From NCBI GenBank assembly GCA_905192805.1, contig CAJJMF010000066.1:1-11613 (forward strand): a DNA stretch of 11,613 nucleotides, written 5' to 3'. Of the stretch, positions 1 to 6,367 are shown one piece after another. How positions within the stretch are numbered: the stretch's first letter is position 1; each line of letters starts with the position of its first letter. The notes under the pieces were generated by a model. The model saw only the letters and a list, made by a program, of their open reading frames with translations. It had not been told where the DNA came from and did not search any database. The DNA is from an uncultured Sutterella sp. (lineage in GTDB: Bacteria > Pseudomonadota > Gammaproteobacteria > Burkholderiales > Burkholderiaceae_F). The translations under genes and the position numbers were made by a program.

Positions 1-121
1 ACGCCCGTTGTGAGGCCTGTGCATGTTTATTCACCGCTAAAGCGTCCTGTTTGTCGACAAGCCACTGGGCCATTTCCTTCGCGCCGCGTTGCTTTTTAAC
101 ACCCCCCAGCAGTCGCGACAT
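1..121 (-). CDS. Partial unrecognised protein, N-terminal 40 codons only
   Basis: Reading the minus strand from the ATG at 121-119 gives 40 codons with no stop before the window edge. The product begins MSRLLGGVKKQRGAKE and is basic and helix-prone, with further K, Q and A residues and no signal peptide or membrane segment. I do not recognise the family from this fragment. A second in-frame ATG at 73-71 directly follows an AAGGAA, so the true start could be there. It is divergent from the autotransporter with only 38 bases between the two starts if the first ATG is used. Its reality rests on the open frame and plausible amino-acid content only; a chance open frame is possible over so short a stretch. 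Confidence 0.5.
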   Translation of the reverse strand, partial: MSRLLGGVKKQRGAKEMAQWLVDKQDALAVNKHAQASQRA

Positions 122-153
122 TAACTCACTGAAACATTACTTACTCACTAAGG
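96..153 (+). promoter_or_regulatory. Possible promoter and ribosome binding site of the autotransporter gene
   Basis: A TTAACA at 96-101 is a 5-of-6 match to the -35 consensus. The hexamer 17 bases further on (CATTAA, 119-124) is only a weak -10. An AAGG at 150-153 lies six bases before the ATG at 160 and supports that start. The heptamer ACTCACT occurs twice, at 124-130 and 143-149, starts 19 bases apart, which could be a regulator site. The candidate promoter overlaps the start of the divergent minus-strand frame. Only the ribosome binding site is reasonably sure. Confidence 0.3.
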
Positions 154-159
154 TTTACC

Positions 160-3100
160 ATGAAGAAAAAACGCCTCATCGAAGCCCTAGCGCTCACCTT
201 CCTTGTCCCCTTAACCGTTCTTGCAGAGACCACTCCTGATCCCATCACGAGTGAAGTGAGTGCGGATGGCAAAACCATCACATTCACGGTTCCTTCCGGT
301 AATTGGCTCAAAGGTTCCAACATTACCGAACTCAACAACGCCCAGTACGAACACATCATTATTAACAAAACCGTAGGGAAGTCCGACGACTATGCCATGT
401 CGGACTTTAGTGGGATGAAGCTCAATACCCCCAACGCGGACTTGACGATCAATGTGACGGCACCAGAAGGCAGTTACTTCAGCAATAGTGACGCCATTAA
501 AGGGAAAAAATGGGAAACCTATATCAACGTTAAAAGCCTGACGGTGAACGTTGAAGGCGCCATTTCGGACGTCTTTAACCCGGACCATGACGGGACACCC
601 GCCCCCAGTACGGTACACGGTGACATGACGTTAACCGTGAATGGGGGAAACGGCATCCGTACGAATGCCTCGAGATTTAACGCCAACCAAGTCAACGAAT
701 TCACGGTGGAAGGCAAAACCACGATTCATCTGCTCGATCCCACCTTTGGTACCAATATTCACCAAGCCGCCCTCTATGCAGGGGCAAGTGCTTTTTATAA
801 TACGAAGGGAAAAGGGCTCATACACCTCGTAGGGGACACCCATATCATCCTTGACGGTCGCAGTGAAAAAGTTCAACACGCCATTTTCGCTGGGAAAAAC
901 GGCAAAATTGAGGTCGCCAATCTGTTAGTCGACGGAGCTGGCGAAGGAAACTACGGCATTCGCTCAGATTTCAGTGGCGCTATTGTGCTTCCCAGGGAGT
1001 TTAACAGTAATACGCATGGCACCGAAGTCGTTTTGACGGGAACCGACTATACCTTTGAGATGGGCAAGGATTCCAAGGCCCTCTATGCGAGCGGTGGCTC
1101 CTACACCGACGAGACCCAATACGCCAAGATCACAGCGACCGACGATCATGCTATTAATTTGCAAGCCAAAGGGGATGTGGTCGCCGATAACAAAGGGCAA
1201 ATTCGCCTTGTGATGACGGACGGCTCCCGCATCACGGGGGCAGTGTTGAGTCAGGGAAACGGTAAAACCAACCTTACGTTCGCCAATGACGCCACCATTA
1301 CTGGCTCCGTCGCGTCTACCACCGCTGGGTTAACGACCATCATTGCCTCCGAAGGCTTTAAGACGGTCGGAAATATTTCGGCGCAAGACCGAAACTCGGT
1401 CACAGAGCTTAGCACTGGGAAAAACAGCACGATCCAAGGAGATGTGACCTCCAGTGCCAAGGGCACAACGCGTCTTACGCTCCGTGACAATACCGTGATC
1501 GAAGGGCAGGTGACGGCCGATGGGGAGGCCTCCAGCACACAGATCACCGCCGAGAATACTGGGAACTGGAAAGCAAGCATTCGCTCATCGAACACGGCAC
1601 ACACCCAAGTGACGGTAGGGGACAACGTCTCGATCTTAGCCTATGTCCCACCTGCCACTCCCGAACCTACGACCTCGGACGCCACGGCGAGCGACGAGTC
1701 CCGCGTATTACGTCGTGTCGCACGGGCTTTAGCGGATGATGCCAGCGCGGAACCCAGCGCCGACGCCAGTGCTGAAGCGGGTGCCGAGACCGTCGAACCC
1801 ACACCCACGCCCACCTTACATTCGGAGTCGGGCGGCGAGACCACCTTTACGGCGGGTCAGCACTTCCACCTCGAAGGTCCCGTCACCTCACAAGACGAAG
1901 GCAGCCTCACGTCGGTGACGGTGGGGGACGATTCCTCGTGGGTGAGTTCAATGACCTCAACCGCCAGTGGCCATATTACGCTCACGGCCGGTAACGCCAT
2001 GCGTTTAACGGGCACGGTATCCTCAGAGGCCGCGGGCAGTATCACCCACATGGAAGCGGGTGACAACAGTGTCTGGGAAGCGGACCTCACAAGTAATGAG
2101 GGAGGCCAAACCCAAGCACAATTGGGTAACGGTTTCTCCTTAACAGGCAATGCCCAGAGTACGGGCGAGGGAAGCCTCACGGAGCTGAGCGCTGGCGAAG
2201 CGAGCCAATGGAACGGCACCCTCTTAGCAGACAACGCGGGACAAACACGGGCCACGCTCGGGAACGCCTTCCACTTCACGGGGAGTGCGCAAGCCAGCGG
2301 AGCCGGGAGTGCCGTGACTTTGCACTCAGGCGACGCGAGTGTGTGGCATGCTGACTTCGCTGCTCAAGACGCAGGCACGACGGACGCCACGGCGGGAGCC
2401 AATACCCTCTGGTTAGGGTCTTCTTCGGTTGCTGCGGAAAGTACGGTGAACGTCACCCTGGGTGAAGCGAGCACGTGGCAGGTCACGACCGACAGTACGC
2501 TAACGAATCTCAATGCACCCAATGCCCGCTTGGATCTTTCAAAAAATGCTGTCGGCAATGCCCAGTCAGTGGTGGTAGAAAATACCCTCACGGGGGGCCA
2601 TGGTACGTTGGTGATGGACTTAAACGATGCTAACGCGGACAACAAGGCAGCTGGCAATGGGAGTGACTATCTCACGGTGAAGGGCGCTGAGAGTACGGGG
2701 TCCTATTCACTCGTTTTCTCACCCGAGACGTCGATTGTGCAATTAGCACCCAGCCAAAAACTCTACTTTGCCACCGTCAACGGTTCAGGGCTCACGTTTG
2801 GCACGCAAGAAAACCTCGCCATCACCTCGCCCGACTTCCTCTATAGCTACCAGTTAGCGATTGGGAACGAAAGTGAAAACGAGTGGGTGCACTGGTTTAT
2901 CGCGTCCCAAGGGTCAGCCAAAAACAGCAATACGCCGATTGCTCAGGGTGTGTTGAGTGCGATTGTTCGCTCCGCGATCGATATCGACTGGATGAACCAG
3001 CGCCAGGGCGATTCGCGCTACAGTACCGACAACTCAGGTCTTTGGGTCCGAGCCCGCTATCAGAAGACCTCGCTGGATAATACGCTAAGCCTCAAAGCTA

Positions 3101-3825
3101 CGGTCGTGCAAGCGGGTTATGAGCACATCAAACCGATGGAAAACGCCAATCTTCAATTCGGAATTGGGCTTGATTATGCGGACGGCGAAGCCAAACTCAC
3201 GGGCTACCAAGGGCAAAACGATCTGGATCGCCTTGGGGTGATACTCTACGGTACCTATACGCATGACTCAGGTTGGTATCAAGACACCGTACTGCGCCTC
3301 GGTAAAGTCTCGGCCGACTGGACCTATGACGGTTACGGGATTTCGGGCAAGTCGAAGCAATGGTATGGGTCGTTAAGCGTTGAAGGCGGTCGCCGATTCG
3401 ACTTAAGCCCCACCTGGTATGTCGAACCGCAAGCACAACTGCAATTAAGCCGTGTGTCGGGGCAAAGCTACCAGACCAACTATGGCGTAGGCGTCGTGCA
3501 GGACGGCACCACGAGCCTGATTGGGCGCTTGGGTGTTCGGGTAGGCAAAGACTGGCTCAGTGAAGACGGTGCATTACGCAATGCGCTATACCTACGTGCC
3601 GATCTTCTGCGTGAATTCGCGGGCGAGGAAAGTCTCACCCTCACGGGTAAAGATCGCTCGTTGTCGGTGGAAACCTCAGGGCATCGGACCTGGTTTAACC
3701 TCGGGGCAGGGATGAATTGGGCGGTTACGCCACGCTGGAAGCTCCATACCGAAGTGAACCGTCAATGGGGCAATGGATTGCGCGATGCATGGCTCATTAA
3801 CGGAGGCATGCGCTACGCGTTCTAA
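160..3825 (+). CDS. Type V (classical) autotransporter with beta-helix passenger
   Basis: This 1221-residue protein is secreted through the inner membrane by an N-terminal signal peptide and should display its passenger outside the outer membrane through its own C-terminal beta-barrel. Residues 1-22 are a Sec signal (KKKR, hydrophobic core, cleavage likely after VLA before ETTP). About 23-780 is a Thr/Ser/Gly/Asn-rich passenger without cysteine; from about 370 it resolves into rungs of 22-23 residues, and Trp594, 639, 684 and 729 sit exactly 45 apart, with Trp773 next. Residues 495-558 are a Pro/Ala/Asp/Glu-rich insert containing the basic run RVLRRVAR (515-522). About 780-855 resembles a pertactin-like end of the helix, and about 957-1221 is the barrel, opening with GLWVRARYQK and ending in the aromatic signal GMRYAF recognised by the BAM complex. 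AAGG six bases upstream supports the start. I see no protease triad or named adhesin motif, so adhesion or surface interaction is inference. It appears to be transcribed alone and ends at its own terminator. Confidence 0.92.
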   Translation: MKKKRLIEALALTFLVPLTVLAETTPDPITSEVSADGKTITFTVPSGNWLKGSNITELNNAQYEHIIINKTVGKSDDYAMSDFSGMKLNTPNADLTINVTAPEGSYFSNSDAIKGKKWETYINVKSLTVNVEGAISDVFNPDHDGTPAPSTVHGDMTLTVNGGNGIRTNASRFNANQVNEFTVEGKTTIHLLDPTFGTNIHQAALYAGASAFYNTKGKGLIHLVGDTHIILDGRSEKVQHAIFAGKNGKIEVANLLVDGAGEGNYGIRSDFSGAIVLPREFNSNTHGTEVVLTGTDYTFEMGKDSKALYASGGSYTDETQYAKITATDDHAINLQAKGDVVADNKGQIRLVMTDGSRITGAVLSQGNGKTNLTFANDATITGSVASTTAGLTTIIASEGFKTVGNISAQDRNSVTELSTGKNSTIQGDVTSSAKGTTRLTLRDNTVIEGQVTADGEASSTQITAENTGNWKASIRSSNTAHTQVTVGDNVSILAYVPPATPEPTTSDATASDESRVLRRVARALADDASAEPSADASAEAGAETVEPTPTPTLHSESGGETTFTAGQHFHLEGPVTSQDEGSLTSVTVGDDSSWVSSMTSTASGHITLTAGNAMRLTGTVSSEAAGSITHMEAGDNSVWEADLTSNEGGQTQAQLGNGFSLTGNAQSTGEGSLTELSAGEASQWNGTLLADNAGQTRATLGNAFHFTGSAQASGAGSAVTLHSGDASVWHADFAAQDAGTTDATAGANTLWLGSSSVAAESTVNVTLGEASTWQVTTDSTLTNLNAPNARLDLSKNAVGNAQSVVVENTLTGGHGTLVMDLNDANADNKAAGNGSDYLTVKGAESTGSYSLVFSPETSIVQLAPSQKLYFATVNGSGLTFGTQENLAITSPDFLYSYQLAIGNESENEWVHWFIASQGSAKNSNTPIAQGVLSAIVRSAIDIDWMNQRQGDSRYSTDNSGLWVRARYQKTSLDNTLSLKATVVQAGYEHIKPMENANLQFGIGLDYADGEAKLTGYQGQNDLDRLGVILYGTYTHDSGWYQDTVLRLGKVSADWTYDGYGISGKSKQWYGSLSVEGGRRFDLSPTWYVEPQAQLQLSRVSGQSYQTNYGVGVVQDGTTSLIGRLGVRVGKDWLSEDGALRNALYLRADLLREFAGEESLTLTGKDRSLSVETSGHRTWFNLGAGMNWAVTPRWKLHTEVNRQWGNGLRDAWLINGGMRYAF
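1906..2478 (+). repeat. In-frame 135-base (45-residue) passenger repeats
   Basis: Codons 583-773 of the autotransporter encode alternating rungs. One type follows the pattern GN.F.LTG...S...GS and the other follows GE.S.W.A.......GQ. Tryptophan recurs at residues 594, 639, 684, 729 and 773, so the spacing is 45, 45, 45 and 44. The DNA is diverged between copies, so the period is clear in protein but not as an exact nucleotide repeat. This fits a right-handed beta-helix with a tryptophan stack along one face. Confidence 0.75.
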
Positions 3826-3833
3826 CACTTGCG

Positions 3834-3846
3834 CAGTGAATCACTG
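3834..3846. repeat. 13-base palindrome just after the autotransporter stop
   Basis: CAGTGA and TCACTG flank a single A, nine bases after the stop codon at 3823-3825. As RNA the loop would be too tight unless the inner pairs open, so this is either a weak 3' hairpin or a dyad DNA site. It precedes the terminator by seven bases. Confidence 0.3.
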
Positions 3847-3852
3847 AGACGA

Positions 3853-3888
3853 GGGGAGTTGGGATGTAAATCTCGACTCCCTGTTTTC
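3853..3888 (+). terminator. Intrinsic terminator of the autotransporter gene
   Basis: GGGAGTTGGGA (3854-3864) pairs with TCTCGACTCCC (3871-3881) over 11 positions, two of them G-T, around the six-base loop TGTAAA. An outer G-T pair adds one more. A short T-run (GTTTTC) follows at 3883-3888. The position 28 bases after the stop codon fits a transcript end for the autotransporter. Confidence 0.75.
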
Positions 3889-4188
3889 ATTGGGGAAAAA
3901 ACGAGGACATCTGCCAAGTAAAGAAACTGAAAAGAAATGAAGGCGCTCTTGGTTGGATTTTGATGGGACCTACGCACCGTACCAACTTGGCAAGACGCCT
4001 TCAGTGCACCATGCGTCGTCCTCAACCCTGCGTGCTCCCCCCGTCTGGGAATTTCACCCTCCGGTTTAGGTAGACAATCGCGGATCTGAACCAAAGGTCA
4101 GACCAACTCTTGGCGCTTAACTGTCTTTAGTTTAGATTGGCATCACTATCACTGTCAGCGATTGCTTTGCCATTCGAACGTCTGAATG
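3889..4188. other. Gene-free stretch between two convergent genes
   Basis: I find no supportable gene between the autotransporter terminator and the stop of the hydrolase-like gene. A 90-codon minus-strand frame (3822-4094) crosses the terminator and the autotransporter stop, so it is taken as chance. The stretch holds the imperfect inverted repeat at 3938-4003, listed separately. It also has a weak dyad, CATTC at 4171-4175 and GAATG at 4184-4188. A second strong inverted repeat follows at 4189-4229. No tRNA-like cloverleaf was seen. Confidence 0.55.
3938..4003. repeat. 66-base imperfect inverted repeat, candidate dispersed element or structured RNA
   Basis: TGAAGGCG (3938-3945) is the exact reverse complement of CGCCTTCA (3996-4003). 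Moving inwards, past a one-base bulge, TCTTG (3947-3951) pairs with CAAGA (3991-3995). Then GTTGG (3952-3956) pairs with CCAAC (3982-3986), leaving a four-base bulge. The result is an 18-pair stem closing a loop of about 25 bases. There is no T-run after it on either strand, so it is not an ordinary terminator. The shape resembles a REP- or MITE-like element or a small structured RNA. Confidence 0.5.
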
Positions 4189-4229
4189 CGTTTTGGGGCG
4201 TCAACGTGTAACCGCTCCGCCCCAAAACG
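4189..4229. repeat. Perfect 12-base inverted repeat downstream of the hydrolase-like gene
   Basis: CGTTTTGGGGCG (4189-4200) and CGCCCCAAAACG (4218-4229) are exact reverse complements around a 17-base spacer. It lies 22 bases beyond the stop codon of the minus-strand hydrolase-like gene, where a terminator is expected. However, the T and A tracts are on the wrong sides for an intrinsic terminator: on both strands the stem is followed by mixed sequence. It could be a protein-binding dyad, an RNA 3'-end stabiliser, or a terminator of unusual type. Confidence 0.6.
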
Positions 4230-4251
4230 AACAGTAAACCGCTATTGCCGC

Positions 4252-5064
4252 TTAACGGTGCTCCTCGCAAAACGCTAAGAAACGTTCACGCCACACGCCA
4301 GGGTAATCAAAGACGCCCAACTGTTTTTTCCCTTCCACGCGCCAAATTTCACGCTGTTCGGGGGCTTCTTTCACGACGCGATCCGATTCCTTTTCGGGAA
4401 CTTTTTGGTCTCTTGTCGGCACCACAATCGCAAGCGGCATCCGCAACGTTTTCAATTCCTCAATGGGATCTATTAGGGTATCGGGCAACATCGCTGCACA
4501 GAAGTGCCCCACACCTGGCCCATAGCGGTGCAGCATCCACCCTTTGTAGCTCGCGATCAACGATTCCAGCACCACCGCCTTAAAGCGCTGGGGATTCGCC
4601 TTCGCAAGACTCACCGCCGCGCAGGCTCCCATCCCTTGCCCAAAGAGATAAAGGGGGAGTCCTTCGCATTCGGGACGCTTCAGTAGCGCTGCGAGCGCCA
4701 CGCGCGCATCGGCTTTAATGCCTTCAATACTAGGTTGCCCCTCACTCAAACCAGCCCCGTGGTAATCAAACATCATCACGTGGTAACCCGAAGCCACCAG
4801 CCACGCAATTTGTGGCAAGTGAAACATCATGTTGTGTAAGGTGGGTGGGCAATACAAAATCACCCCCTTGGGTTTGACGGGATTCGTGGGACTCGCCACC
4901 CCCTCTGGGGAAGCGGCCGGGAGAAAAGCAAAACTCAAGGGACTGGCCCCGTCCACTGGAAGCATCCCAACTTCGCCCGTGAGCCCAAAGTGCTCAAAGC
5001 GCCAATAGCGCCGTGCGGTGCATTCAAAAAAGAGCCCTTCAATCGTACGACGGATAAATGACAT
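4252..5064 (-). CDS. Alpha/beta-hydrolase-fold protein lacking catalytic Ser and His (probable pseudoenzyme)
   Basis: This 270-residue protein has the layout of a small single-domain alpha/beta hydrolase of the BEM46/YfhR type. It has a hydrophobic strand KGVILYCPP (66-74), the loop motif FDYHGAGLSEG (99-109), a nucleophile-elbow region LFGQGMGA (140-147), ESLIASYKG (167-175), and the acid loop VVPTRDQKVP (214-223) with Asp219. The elbow should read G-x-S-x-G, but residue 144 is Gly (GGG at 4635-4633). The usual C-terminal G-H is replaced: Gln248 (CAG at 4323-4321) stands where His is expected. Hydrolysis by the normal triad should therefore be impossible. There is no signal peptide or membrane segment, so it should be cytoplasmic. 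The gene starts 18 bases after the LysR stop with an AGAGGGG in the gap, so the two are probably co-transcribed. A ligand-binding or scaffold role is inference. Confidence 0.85.
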   Translation of the reverse strand: MSFIRRTIEGLFFECTARRYWRFEHFGLTGEVGMLPVDGASPLSFAFLPAASPEGVASPTNPVKPKGVILYCPPTLHNMMFHLPQIAWLVASGYHVMMFDYHGAGLSEGQPSIEGIKADARVALAALLKRPECEGLPLYLFGQGMGACAAVSLAKANPQRFKAVVLESLIASYKGWMLHRYGPGVGHFCAAMLPDTLIDPIEELKTLRMPLAIVVPTRDQKVPEKESDRVVKEAPEQREIWRVEGKKQLGVFDYPGVWRERFLAFCEEHR

Positions 5065-5082
5065 GTCGTGTTGCCCCTCTCG

Positions 5083-6042
5083 CTAGGCTAAATATTCATC
5101 GACCCAGCGCTTACGCTCGGCCATCTCTTCCACATAGAGCTGACTAAACCACTCGACGAAGTTACGCACGCGGCGCTTTTTCATGGCTTCTTCGGTCACG
5201 AATAAGCACATCGTCGTGGTCGGGCGGTGCCAGCGTCGCATCACCGGAACGGCTTCGCCTGCACGCAAGACTTCGTAGAAGTAGGGCAGGGCCAAATCCG
5301 GAATCACACCTGCGCCCAAAACGAGTGCGTCACGCGCATCGAGTTGGCTATTAAAGCGTGTCACATTGGCCCAGCGGAGTCGCTCCGATACACCCTCTGA
5401 GACCAAATGCTCGACGATAGTGCGTCCCGCTAACTGCAACAAAATCCCCGTGTGGTGAACACAGTCCGCCGGGGACTTAGGCTCCCCGTGACGTTGGAGA
5501 TAGACGGGCGACGCGCACGCATAAAAGGGAATCTGACAAAGCGTAATCGACTGAACCCCTTCGGGAAGGGGGTTTTCGGACGCGTAGCGAAGCACCATAT
5601 CATTTTCGATCCCTTTGAGGGAGCGCATGAAGTTGTCGTTCCCATCAATGAGGTCCGCGAGCTCAAACTGCACCCCAGGGTGTTCCCCTAAATAGCGCAC
5701 AATCGCTGGCGTAATGGTGTTGTGGCGTGCGCCCGCCGTGGAGGCAATACGAATGACCCCGGCATCCGCATCCACATCTTCACTAATTTTCTCCAAGAGG
5801 TGTCGCTGTAGTCCAAGCATCTGCTCGGCCACCTGGCAAAACTCCCGTCCTTTCTCAGTCAATTGCATTGGGCGCGTCTCGCGATCAAACAAAGGCGCAC
5901 CTAATTCCTCTTCCATCTGCCGTAAACACCGAAACACGTTCGTGGTTTCCAGCCCTAATTTCTCTCCCGTCACTTTGGCCGACCCGGTACGGGCCACACT
6001 CGTGATGATGCGATAGCTTTCAAGATTATCGATTTTTCGCAT
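5083..6042 (-). CDS. LysR-type transcriptional regulator
   Basis: This 319-residue protein (from the ATG at 6042) is a LysR-type regulator, a family that binds DNA as dimers or tetramers and responds to a small metabolite. Residues 1-60 hold the winged helix-turn-helix: the recognition helix region is GLETTNVFRCLRQMEEELG, followed by APLFDRETRPMQLTEKG. Residues from about 95 onwards are a two-lobed periplasmic-binding-protein-like effector domain. An upstream TTG at 6078 is in frame, but it overlaps the TATAAT at 6083-6078, so the ATG is preferred. No strong Shine-Dalgarno site precedes it. It is divergent from dcuA across 325 bases, the usual arrangement for a LysR regulator and its target, and is followed by the hydrolase-like gene. 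The effector is unknown; a dicarboxylate or its precursor is the natural guess. Confidence 0.92.
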   Translation of the reverse strand: MRKIDNLESYRIITSVARTGSAKVTGEKLGLETTNVFRCLRQMEEELGAPLFDRETRPMQLTEKGREFCQVAEQMLGLQRHLLEKISEDVDADAGVIRIASTAGARHNTITPAIVRYLGEHPGVQFELADLIDGNDNFMRSLKGIENDMVLRYASENPLPEGVQSITLCQIPFYACASPVYLQRHGEPKSPADCVHHTGILLQLAGRTIVEHLVSEGVSERLRWANVTRFNSQLDARDALVLGAGVIPDLALPYFYEVLRAGEAVPVMRRWHRPTTTMCLFVTEEAMKKRRVRNFVEWFSQLYVEEMAERKRWVDEYLA

Positions 6043-6077
6043 AGTAGATATGATCAATTTTGATAGCGGTCGATCCA

Positions 6078-6115
6078 ATTATAGACTTTACCCAAGGGAC
6101 TTAGTTATTAATAAT
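6078..6115. promoter_or_regulatory. Overlapping divergent promoters of the LysR gene and dcuA
   Basis: On the minus strand a perfect TATAAT lies at 6083-6078, about 36 bases before the LysR ATG, with no good -35. On the plus strand TTTACC (6087-6092), a 17-base spacer and AATAAT (6110-6115) make a fair sigma70 promoter pointing at dcuA. It would start transcripts near 6122 and leave a leader of about 245 bases. A perfect 10-base palindrome, TTATTAATAA (6105-6114), overlaps this -10. The interlocking layout is typical of LysR-controlled pairs. Confidence 0.45.
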
Positions 6116-6149
6116 TACCCGCAAGGAAAGACTTATGGTTGGTTTTTCT

Positions 6150-6190
6150 TTCAATCGATTTTTGTACGCTAAAACCGTTCAATATCGATT
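6150..6190. promoter_or_regulatory. Candidate LysR operator with repeated ATCGATT sites
   Basis: TTCAATCGATT (6150-6160) is followed by the near copy TTCAATATCGATT (6178-6190), which has two extra bases. The first contains the palindrome AATCGATT. The 10-mer ATCGATTTTT at 6154-6163 also occurs at 6028-6037 just inside the LysR gene. Spaced, partly dyad AT-rich sites are what LysR regulators bind. The assignment to this regulator is inference. Confidence 0.4.
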
Positions 6191-6204
6191 GGGGCACAAG
6201 GGTG

Positions 6205-6367
6205 TGTTCAGGGGGTGTCTGTTCACACACTTGTGACCGATCACCGGTCAGTGGACTGATTCACCCCCCGCCAATCGGTTCACTTGGTCTCAACCTTCTA
6301 CTATGGAGAGAAACGCCCGTTTCACGAGGAAGGACCACCTTCCCAAGTGGGTGTTCAAACAATCGCT
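6205..6367 (+). other. Candidate structured 5' leader of dcuA
   Basis: Several complementary segments can fold in the dcuA leader. GGGGGTG (6211-6217) pairs with CACCCCC (6262-6268). Between them lie three dyads: TCACA/TGTGA (6223-6236), GACCG/CGGTC (6235-6249) and TCAG/CTGA (6248-6259). These share a few bases and would compete. CACTTG (6281-6286) pairs with CAAGTG (6344-6349), enclosing a perfect GGAAGG/CCTTCC hairpin (6328-6343) that covers the only AGGAAGG purine run in the leader. No Shine-Dalgarno sequence lies 5-10 bases before the dcuA ATG. I do not recognise a known riboswitch class. Some dyads may instead be regulator binding sites in DNA. Confidence 0.35.

Noticed and set aside
1857..2279. 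140-codon minus-strand frame inside the autotransporter gene, and similar antisense frames at 1251-1625 and 211-618
   Set aside because: These mirror the codon bias of the strongly supported plus-strand gene and have no independent coding signals.
1906..2478. CRISPR or recent tandem duplication in the autotransporter repeats
   Set aside because: The period is in protein only, copies are diverged in DNA and remain in frame, so they are structural repeats of the passenger.
3822..4094. 90-codon minus-strand frame after the autotransporter
   Set aside because: It spans the autotransporter stop, its terminator and the 66-base inverted repeat, has no ribosome binding site and no recognisable protein features.
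6043..6078. N-terminal extension of the LysR protein from a TTG at 6078
   Set aside because: The TTG overlaps a perfect TATAAT, and the shorter product matches normal LysR spacing to the helix-turn-helix.
6223..6236. TCACA-CACT-TGTGA as a CRP (cAMP receptor protein) site
   Set aside because: The half-sites are in the reverse order (CRP uses TGTGA-N6-TCACA) and the spacer is four bases rather than six.
6284..6367. N-terminal extension of the transporter from a TTG at 6284 or a GTG at 6347
   Set aside because: The extra residues do not resemble Dcu N-termini and fall in sequence dominated by dyads; the ATG at 6368 matches the family start.
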